Below, piece after piece: positions 58,368-64,000 of a stretch of DNA of 64,000 bases. A program made the position numbers and the translations under genes. The notes under the pieces were generated by a model. It was given only the letters and a program-made list of their open reading frames with translations. It did no database searches and was not told where the DNA came from. Every line of letters begins with the position of its first letter. Position 1 is the stretch's first letter. Source of the DNA: Sphingomonadaceae bacterium (lineage in GTDB: Bacteria; Pseudomonadota; Alphaproteobacteria; Sphingomonadales; Sphingomonadaceae); the NCBI GenBank assembly GCA_009926135.1, contig RFPL01000013.1, positions 16,960 through 80,959 on the forward strand, read 5' to 3'.

Positions 58368-59027
58368 ATGCCGCATCGCGCACTGATCGAAAAACGGCCG
58401 TGGCTGCTGGCGAGTCTGGCCGCGGGGGTCGGGTTCTGGCTGCTCAAGGATTCGAACCTGCCCGGGCTCTATCTGCTCGCCTTGAAGGGCGCTGGCGTCG
58501 CCTTGCTGGCCGCCTATGCCCTGGCCCGGCACAAGGGGCATGATGCCAACACCATTGCTGCGGTCATGGCGTTCGGGGCGCTGGGTGATGTCCTGCTGGA
58601 AATCCGGCTGGAGATCGGGGCCGCCGCCTTCCTGATCGGGCACCTGATCGCGACCCGCCTTTACTGGCAGCACCGCCGCCCGAATCCCTCGGCCAGCCAG
58701 CGCGCCGCGGCATTGGCCTTGCTGGTGTTTACGCCGCTGGTCTCGTTCCAGCTGGGCGGAGCGATGATGGCGATTTACGCATTGGGCCTGGGGGCGATGG
58801 CTGCCAGTGCCTGGCTAAGCAGCTTCTCTCGCTACCGTGTGGGGCTGGGCGCTGTGATGTTCGTCGCTTCGGACCTGCTGATCTTTGCGGGCAAGGGCGT
58901 GCTGGCCGCAAGCCCGTTGCCGGGCCTGTTGATCTGGCCGCTCTACTACTTCGGCCAGTTCCTGATCTGCGTGGGCGTGGTGGGTGAACTGCGGCGGCGT
59001 CAGCACTTGCCGCTTGGGCGTGGCTGA
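58368..59027 (+). CDS. YhhN family (lysoplasmalogenase-like) membrane protein
   Basis: A 219-residue polytopic protein of about eight spans. YhhN-family motifs include [25 protein letters not shown] and [10 protein letters not shown] ... [14 protein letters not shown]. Human TMEM86 members hydrolyse lysoplasmalogen; the bacterial role is less certain. ATG 58368 has GGGAGGG upstream. Confidence 0.88.
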   Translation: MPHRALIEKRPWLLASLAAGVGFWLLKDSNLPGLYLLALKGAGVALLAAYALARHKGHDANTIAAVMAFGALGDVLLEIRLEIGAAAFLIGHLIATRLYWQHRRPNPSASQRAAALALLVFTPLVSFQLGGAMMAIYALGLGAMAASAWLSSFSRYRVGLGAVMFVASDLLIFAGKGVLAASPLPGLLIWPLYYFGQFLICVGVVGELRRRQHLPLGRG

Positions 59028-59042
59028 CCTAGGGCGCTGGGC

Positions 59043-59660
59043 ATGAGCAACTGCCAGCTTTACCTGATCTCGCCGCTCGAAGTGGGCGGCGATTTTCCCG
59101 ACCGGCTCGTCCGGGCACTGGATGCCGGGCCGGTTGCGGCCTTTCAGTTCCGTGTGAAGGATATCGACGAGCACGAGGCCGCAGACCTCGCTGCTCCGCT
59201 TCAGGCGATCTGCGCCGAGCGTGACGTCGCTTTCATCGTCAACGATTCGATCAGCCTTGCCAAGCGGATCGGCGCCGATGGCGTCCATCTGGGGCAGGAT
59301 GACGGCACGGTTGAGGAAGCGCGCGAGCGGCTGGGCCGCGAGGCGCAGATCGGCGTGACCTGTCACGACAGCCGCCACCTGGCGATGGAAGCGGGCGAGG
59401 CCGGGGCCGACTACGTTGCGTTCGGTGCCTTCTTCCCCTCCACGACCAAGGACGTGAAGCACCACGTCGGGCTCGACGTTCTGGAATTGTGGCAGCTGAC
59501 CATGGAGATCCCGTGCGTTGCGATCGGCGGGATCACGCCGGAAAACTGCGCGCCGGTGATCGCGGCCGGGGCGGACTTCATCGCCGTGTCAGGAGCGGTG
59601 TGGAACGGCGATGAGGCGGCGGCCGTGCGGGCCTTCACCGCGGCGCTGAACGCCGCCTAG
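59043..59660 (+). CDS. thiE: Thiamine phosphate synthase
   Basis: Joins HMP-pyrophosphate and thiazole phosphate into thiamine phosphate. The 205-residue TIM barrel has QFRVKD, FIVNDSISLAKRIGADGVHLGQDD, the phosphate-binding loop FGAFFPSTTK and IGGITPENCAPVIAAGADFIAVSGAV. It starts 15 bp after the YhhN gene and ends with a 4-bp convergent overlap with the lipoprotein gene. No thiC or thiG neighbours are present. Confidence 0.92.
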   Translation: MSNCQLYLISPLEVGGDFPDRLVRALDAGPVAAFQFRVKDIDEHEAADLAAPLQAICAERDVAFIVNDSISLAKRIGADGVHLGQDDGTVEEARERLGREAQIGVTCHDSRHLAMEAGEAGADYVAFGAFFPSTTKDVKHHVGLDVLELWQLTMEIPCVAIGGITPENCAPVIAAGADFIAVSGAVWNGDEAAAVRAFTAALNAA

Positions 59661-60028
59661 CGGTTGTTCTGGACCCGGCGCACGCAGCGCAGGTCGGTTT
59701 CCTGGTCTGCTGCGTTTAGTTCCCGCAGGAAGTTGTTGGACAGCTGGCGGAACTTCTGGCCCTTTTTCGGGCCGCTGGTCATCACCACCAGGTCTCCGGT
59801 CAACAGATAGGTGCCGCGCCCGGTGGCGTTGGAATAGCGCGAAGCATTGTGGACCGAGAAGTCCTGGTTGTCCTGCCGGATACCGGCGGCGCCCGTGGCA
59901 TCGCCGGGCAGCTCGCAGACATAGAACCCCTGCTGCAGCACGCCTATCTGCCCGCCCGGTACCGGCTTGATCGGCTGGGCCGGGGCACAGGCCGCAAGCG
60001 CGGCAAGCAAGATCAGGGCACGGGTCAT
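59657..60028 (-). CDS. Putative lipoprotein of unknown function
   Basis: A 123-residue protein with a lipoprotein signal (MTRALILLAALAAC, lipobox LAAC, Cys14). It is otherwise soluble, with FYVCELPGDATGAAG and a possible disulfide pair (Cys38, Cys115). It contains GRGTYLLTGDLVVMTSGPKKGQKFRQ. No family is recognised. It overlaps thiE by 4 bp in convergent orientation. Confidence 0.75.
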   Translation of the reverse strand: MTRALILLAALAACAPAQPIKPVPGGQIGVLQQGFYVCELPGDATGAAGIRQDNQDFSVHNASRYSNATGRGTYLLTGDLVVMTSGPKKGQKFRQLSNNFLRELNAADQETDLRCVRRVQNNR

Positions 60029-60168
60029 GCAACGCCGCTTAGCAGCACCGACGCCGCCATGCCAGCGCCGCAGGCCGCACCTTGCCCGATCCGCCGCCAG
60101 GCGCTAAGGGCGCGCCTTCACCCGCCACTGGCGGGCGGCTCTTTCTCAATCCAGCAAGGCGTAGGCAT

Positions 60169-60735
60169 ATGGCCAAGATCAGCGGCGTGGACATCCGTCC
60201 CGGCAACATCATCGAATACGAAAAGGGCATCTGGAAGGTTGCCAAGACCCAGCATACCCAGCCGGGCAAGGGCGGAGCCTTCATGCAGGTCGAGATGAAG
60301 AACCTGATCGATGGCCGCAAGACCAACGTCCGCTTCCGCAGCCAGGATACCGTCGAAAAGGTCCGGCTCGACACCAAGGACTTCCAGTTCCTTTATGCCG
60401 AGGGCGATGACCTGGTGTTCATGGATGTCGAAACCTATGACCAGATCAACCTGCCGAAGGACTTGCTCGGCGGGGCCGATGCGTTCCTGCAGGATGGCAT
60501 GACCGTGCTGCTGGAAATGTATGACGAGCGCCCGATTTCCGTACAGCTGCCCGAACAGGTCGAAGCGACCATCGTTGAAGCCGATGCCGTGGTGAAGGGG
60601 CAGACCGCCTCGTCCAGCTACAAGCCGGCGATCCTCGACAATGGCGTGCGCGTCATGGTTCCGCCGCACATCGAAAGCGGCACCCGCATCGTGGTGGACG
60701 TTTACGAACGTACCTACGTCGGAAAGGCGAGCTAA
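60169..60735 (+). CDS. efp: Translation elongation factor P
   Basis: Rescues ribosomes stalled on polyproline. The 188-residue protein has the three EF-P domains. The loop-I tip [12 protein letters not shown] carries Lys at the position normally lysylated by EpmA in some bacteria, and the C-terminal block is [26 protein letters not shown]. Start ATG 60169 gives [13 protein letters not shown]. It ends 4 bp before the phosphatase gene, so the two are probably co-transcribed. No epmA/epmB is in the window. Confidence 0.97.
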   Translation: MAKISGVDIRPGNIIEYEKGIWKVAKTQHTQPGKGGAFMQVEMKNLIDGRKTNVRFRSQDTVEKVRLDTKDFQFLYAEGDDLVFMDVETYDQINLPKDLLGGADAFLQDGMTVLLEMYDERPISVQLPEQVEATIVEADAVVKGQTASSSYKPAILDNGVRVMVPPHIESGTRIVVDVYERTYVGKAS

Positions 60736-60739
60736 GCTT

Positions 60740-61558
60740 ATGGCCCTTTCTGGCCTGATGCGCGTGATCGAAAAGGCTGCCCGCAAGGCAGGTGGCCGCT
60801 TGCGCCGTGACTTTGGCGAGGTCGAGCACCTCCAGGTCAGTCGCAAGGGGCCGGCAGACTTCGTCTCGAAGGCTGACCGCGCTGCCGAACGGACCATCTG
60901 GGATGAGCTGCGCGCGGCGCGTCCCGGCTGGGGCTTCCTGATGGAAGAAGGGGGCGAGATCGCCGGCGAAGAAGGCAAGCCGCGCTTCATCGTCGACCCG
61001 CTCGATGGCACCAGCAACTTTCTCCACGGCATCCCGCACTTCGCGATCTCGATCGCGGTCCAGGAACCGCGGCTGGATGGAAAGGGCTGGGGCGAGATTA
61101 CGGCTGCGCTGGTCTACCAGCCGGTCACGGACGAAAGCTTCTGGGCGGAAAAGGCCCGCGGGGCGTGGCTCCAGGATCGCCGCCTGCGCGTCTCCTCCCG
61201 CCGCCACCTCGATGAAAGCCTGATCGCTACCGGCATTCCCTTTGCCGGGCGCGGTGACAGTGCGGAGTGGACCCGGATCTATGGCGCGCTGGCGCCGCAG
61301 GTAGCGGGCATCCGCCGCTTCGGCGCGGCATCGCTGGATCTTGCCTGGGTGGCTGCTGGCCGCTTTGACGGGTTCTGGGAAAGCGCGCTTTCGCCGTGGG
61401 ATACTGCAGCCGGCTGCCTGCTGGTGCGCGAAGCCGGTGGTTTCGTATCCGACTGGCGCGGCGTGTCGCAGCCGGTCTGCGATGCGCAGGTCCTGGCGGC
61501 CAACGACGTGCTGCACTCCAAGCTGCACAAGGCGCTGGTGAGCGGGCTTCGGCCCTGA
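60740..61558 (+). CDS. Inositol monophosphatase family protein (SuhB-like)
   Basis: Mg2+-dependent phosphatase of the IMPase family. The 272-residue protein has the metal site DPLDGTSNFLHGIP, an upstream Glu pair (LMEEGGEI) and the second Asp motif SPWDTAAGCLLVREAGG. Possible substrates include inositol-1-phosphate. In many alphaproteobacteria this gene directly follows efp, as here. Confidence 0.92.
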   Translation: MALSGLMRVIEKAARKAGGRLRRDFGEVEHLQVSRKGPADFVSKADRAAERTIWDELRAARPGWGFLMEEGGEIAGEEGKPRFIVDPLDGTSNFLHGIPHFAISIAVQEPRLDGKGWGEITAALVYQPVTDESFWAEKARGAWLQDRRLRVSSRRHLDESLIATGIPFAGRGDSAEWTRIYGALAPQVAGIRRFGAASLDLAWVAAGRFDGFWESALSPWDTAAGCLLVREAGGFVSDWRGVSQPVCDAQVLAANDVLHSKLHKALVSGLRP

Positions 61559-61589
61559 TCTAATTTAACGCATTACTTGAACCGGCGCG

Positions 61590-61612
61590 GCCGCGCGGCT
61601 AAGCCGCGCGGC
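61590..61612. repeat. Perfect palindrome before tRNA-Leu
   Basis: GCCGCGCGGC (61590-61599), then TAA, then GCCGCGCGGC (61603-61612): a perfect 10-bp self-complementary stem. It lies between the suhB-like stop and tRNA-Leu. No U-tract follows. Confidence 0.7.
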
Positions 61613-61621
61613 GTTGCAGGA

Positions 61622-61705
61622 GCCCCTGTGGCGGAATGGTAGACGCGAACGACTCAAAATCGTTTGTCGCAAGGCGTGCCCGTTCGAGTCGGGCCAGGGG
61701 CACCA
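61622..61705 (+). tRNA. tRNA-Leu (anticodon CAA)
   Basis: 84 nt with acceptor GCCCCTG/CAGGGGC, anticodon stem AACGA/TCGTT with loop CTCAAAA (anticodon CAA), a long variable arm as expected for class II tRNA-Leu, T arm with GTTCGAGTC, and encoded CCA (61703-61705). Its 3' end is the likely attachment site of the integrated element beginning just downstream. Confidence 0.95.
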
Positions 61706-61706
61706 T

Positions 61707-61729
61707 CCACAGTCTTCGTGGCTGTTTTT
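61707..61729 (+). terminator. Possible terminator after tRNA-Leu
   Basis: CCAC (61707-61710) and GTGG (61718-61721) can pair, and TTTTT lies at 61725-61729. The stem is short, so confidence is modest. Confidence 0.4.
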
Positions 61730-61803
61730 AAACGATAATGGCAGAAACACGTCGTTCCTTAAGGCCTCGGTAGTACAGCCGGTGGTACAAAGGAGCCCCT
61801 CTC

Positions 61804-63624
61804 GTGGAAGTCTGCGTGTCGTATCTACATCCCGATCCAAAGACAGGTGTTCTCCGCTACCGGCGGCTTTTCCCGGTGCGGCTGCGACGGTTCATTCAAG
61901 ACGGTCTTCCTCGGACGGAGTTCAAGCGGACGCTTGAGGCCCGTTCGATCACGGAGCCTGGTGCAATGGACCGCTTCTTAGAGGCGGAGGCGCAGTATGC
62001 TGCAATCGTCGCACGGGCCGAGAAGCTCGCCGCAGGAGCCTTCGACACTCTCGACGGACCTCTAATCGCCTTCCTGGTCGAAGCGTATCGTGTGGACGAG
62101 TTGGCATCCGACGCAGCGACGCGTCTCGATCCGAAGGCGAAGGCCCGTGGAGAGCTAGCAACAGTCGCCGCCGAGCGGGCTGGGTACGAGCTCTCGCCCC
62201 ATCGCCCCACAGCCCGTTGGGCTCAGGGTCGCCGCTTCGCGATCGAGGGGGCCTTGGACGTCTACCGAGCCTACAGCGCCGATGGGGACCTCGAGGGCAT
62301 CCTGGGCGCCTGGGCTCCTCTGGCTGCCTCCATGGCCCTCGAGAAGGGTTACGTGTTGGATCAGGCCAGTCAGGCGTTCCGCGACCTCTGCGTCAGACTT
62401 AACGAGACTGCTATATCAGTCCACCAAGCTGAGCTTCAGAGGCTGGATGGGCAGATCGTCCCGACGCCTTCTACGCCCGAGCCTCCCCCTCGCTTGGATA
62501 AGGCTACAACAGGCCGATCCTTCCGGGACATCATCCTGCAACTCATCGAAAAGCCCCACTCAGGCTACACCGAGACCACAAAGGAACGCGTCAGAGGAGG
62601 GCTAAGGCTCCTGGTGGAGGCTGTTGGCGACCTGCGGCCAGAAGAGCTGACCAGGGAACGAGTGACGGCATTCCTGGACCTCCTGGCCCAGAAGCCAGCC
62701 AAGGTGTCGAAGGCGGACGTCAAGCTCAAGCTTCCCAAGCTGGTGGCTGCCTATGCCGATCGCCAAGATGTTCCTCGCCTGACCCAAAAGACCCGCGAGG
62801 CTTACGTTATCGCTCTGAATGCCCGATGGAACGAGGCCCAGCGAGACGGCGACATCCATGAGGGACTGTCGAGCCCATTCAGTGGCCGTAAGTTCCGCCG
62901 TGAACACAGCAGGCAGCGGGCAGCGATGGGGTTCAGTGCCGACGAACTCACTGCGTACTTTAGCACGCCGGCGTACACGGAAGGCGAGCGCCCCGCTGGG
63001 GGCAAGGGCGAAGCCGTTTACTGGATACCGCTGCTGCTCCTGTTCACGGGTGCACGCCCGGAAGAGGTGGCGCAGTTGCTCGTCGAGGACATCTACCAAG
63101 ACGAGAAGGATGGGCGATGGTTCATCCGATTTACCGACACTGGTATCCACCCGGTGAAGGGCAGGCAGAGCCTGAAGAGCAGCGGCAAAGATTGGGGGCC
63201 TCGAACCTTCCCCATCCCACAGACGCTAATGGATCTCGGGCTGCTGGCATACCATCGGTGGCTACAGGACCGGAAGGAACTCGCACTGTTTCCCCGTCTT
63301 CGCCTCAAGGGAAAACGCCCTGGGATCTTCGCGAGCTTTGGCGAGTGGATGGGGGGATACGTATATGAGCACGGGGTCCTTCAGCCCGATACAGGGCGCC
63401 AACCGGTCCGCGAGTTCCGACACACATGGAGTACAGCGGCTCGGGCGTCCCGGATACCGAAAGAGGCCATGCAATATATCCAGGGGCACAAGGATCCTCA
63501 CGACAGAAGCGCCAGCGATGCCTACGGGGCACGTGACGCACTTGGGGAGCGGATTGCCGACCTGCAGCTCCCTGTGGACGTTTTGAAGCTGGTGAAGCCG
63601 TGGGCTAGATCGTCATCTGAGTAG
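61804..63624 (+). CDS. Tyrosine-type site-specific integrase of an integrated element
   Basis: A 606-residue phage-type integrase. The C-terminal catalytic domain shows Arg418 (LLLLFTGARPEEVAQL), Arg539-His540 (REFRHTWSTAARA), His562 (QGHKD) and nucleophile Tyr574 (DAYGARD). The first His of the HxxR box is Arg536. The long N-terminal half (about 1-220) has no recognised fold; a core-binding domain follows (about 235-350). GTG start at 61804 has AAAGGAG (61789-61795) upstream. It lies 98 bp from the tRNA-Leu 3' end, the classical arrangement for integration into a tRNA gene. Codon choice (more CTC/CTG mix, AGG, AGA) differs from the core genes, suggesting transfer. Confidence 0.94.
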   Translation: MEVCVSYLHPDPKTGVLRYRRLFPVRLRRFIQDGLPRTEFKRTLEARSITEPGAMDRFLEAEAQYAAIVARAEKLAAGAFDTLDGPLIAFLVEAYRVDELASDAATRLDPKAKARGELATVAAERAGYELSPHRPTARWAQGRRFAIEGALDVYRAYSADGDLEGILGAWAPLAASMALEKGYVLDQASQAFRDLCVRLNETAISVHQAELQRLDGQIVPTPSTPEPPPRLDKATTGRSFRDIILQLIEKPHSGYTETTKERVRGGLRLLVEAVGDLRPEELTRERVTAFLDLLAQKPAKVSKADVKLKLPKLVAAYADRQDVPRLTQKTREAYVIALNARWNEAQRDGDIHEGLSSPFSGRKFRREHSRQRAAMGFSADELTAYFSTPAYTEGERPAGGKGEAVYWIPLLLLFTGARPEEVAQLLVEDIYQDEKDGRWFIRFTDTGIHPVKGRQSLKSSGKDWGPRTFPIPQTLMDLGLLAYHRWLQDRKELALFPRLRLKGKRPGIFASFGEWMGGYVYEHGVLQPDTGRQPVREFRHTWSTAARASRIPKEAMQYIQGHKDPHDRSASDAYGARDALGERIADLQLPVDVLKLVKPWARSSSE

Positions 63625-63738
63625 CCCCAATCAACCTGCGCCCTCTGACTTGTCCCACCACTATGCGGCTTGGAAAACGGCAAGAGCTCGAATAGGTTAG
63701 CCGCCATCGCTGAAAGGTGACCATAGGGGAGAGATGCT

Positions 63739-64000
63739 TTGAACGCTGACTGGGTAGCCGCCGTTGCTGCAGGCATCTCTGCGCTAGTCGCCATCCTAGC
63801 ACTCGTGCAGTCTTGGGCGGCGTCTCGCAGAAGCAAAGCAGCAGAGCGGACAGCGAACCAGGCCGTAATGCTGTTCACGAACATCTATGGCGGAGGTGGT
63901 GGCGGAGGCGGCGGTTCTCATGGTGGTGGTGGTGGAGGAGGCGGTGGTGGCATGGGCCAACCAGGCGGGCCCGGCGGCGACGGCAACTTCACTTTCACTG
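63739..64000 (+). CDS. Glycine-rich membrane protein, cut by window end
   Basis: Open from TTG 63739 to the end of the window (87 codons), with GGGGAGAG (63726-63733) well spaced upstream. The N-terminus is a membrane span (WVAAVAAGISALVAILALVQSW) followed by a basic/helical region (ASRRSKAAERTANQAVMLFTN). A run of nearly pure glycine interrupted by SH and MGQP then leads to GGDGNFTFT. No family is recognised. It belongs to the integrated element, 114 bp after the integrase. The start codon is inferred; no ATG is available in frame before the glycine region except an internal one. Confidence 0.6.
   Translation, partial: MNADWVAAVAAGISALVAILALVQSWAASRRSKAAERTANQAVMLFTNIYGGGGGGGGGSHGGGGGGGGGGMGQPGGPGGDGNFTFT

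Overview
The window looks like chromosomal DNA of a sphingomonad (Alphaproteobacteria, order Sphingomonadales). It is GC-rich and densely packed. It carries the alphaproteobacterial blocks trpE...trpGDC-moaC-moeA-lexA and ppiD-tpiA-secG-pyrG, and a GTTC-N7-GTTC type SOS box at lexA. bamA and the skp/ompH chaperone gene are followed directly by fabZ, with none of the lipid A genes (lpxD, lpxA, lpxB) usually found there. That fits sphingomonads, whose outer membrane uses glycosphingolipids instead of lipopolysaccharide. The genus cannot be fixed from this sequence alone.

Layout. 1-3.7 kb: 3' part of bamA, skp/ompH, fabZ, rpmE, with two clear terminators. 3.9-5.1 kb: tRNA-His and a leucine-dehydrogenase-like gene. 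5.2-10.1 kb: cytochrome c maturation operon ccmC-D-E-F-G-H and a ccmI-like gene, almost all with overlapping ends; ccmA and ccmB are absent. 10.2-12.2 kb: potassium transporter kup, then a REP-like hairpin. 12.3-19.1 kb: a poorly characterised block with a large membrane-anchored coiled-coil protein, an HPt-like protein without its phosphoacceptor His, two unknown proteins, and a histidine-kinase-like protein whose H-box His is replaced by Pro. 19.2-24.9 kb: gltA, gltX, comEC, lexA. 25-34.6 kb: a long minus-strand run from ppiD through trpE, two alpha/beta hydrolases, trpG, trpD, trpC, moaC and moeA to lexA. 34.8-40.2 kb: tpiA, secG, pyrG, an hsp20 gene with a ROSE-type thermometer leader, a glutaredoxin, a nitrilase-family enzyme and a DUF1178 gene, then tRNA-Arg(CCT).

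40.3-46.6 kb is accessory-looking: a giant repeat-rich surface protein with signal peptide, five 345-bp cadherin-like repeats and a C-terminal beta-barrel, interrupted near its start by an in-frame TGA. A stand-alone winged-helix regulator follows in convergent orientation. 47-49.8 kb: an ftsB-like cell-division gene, pdhA and pdhB. 49.8-55.7 kb: two consecutive TadG-TadE-TadE triads of pilus-assembly-type envelope proteins. 55.8-61.6 kb: a phytoene-synthase-like protein, an EF-hand protein, trmFO, a YhhN-family gene, thiE, a lipoprotein, efp and a suhB-like phosphatase. From 61.6 kb a tRNA-Leu(CAA) is followed at once by a tyrosine integrase and a glycine-rich membrane protein cut by the window end: this is the left edge of an integrated element.

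The signals most worth following are the in-frame stop in the adhesin, the degenerate phosphorelay block at 12-19 kb, the ROSE element, the paired SOS boxes, the GANTC cluster before ftsB, the doubled Tad triads and the start of the integrated element.
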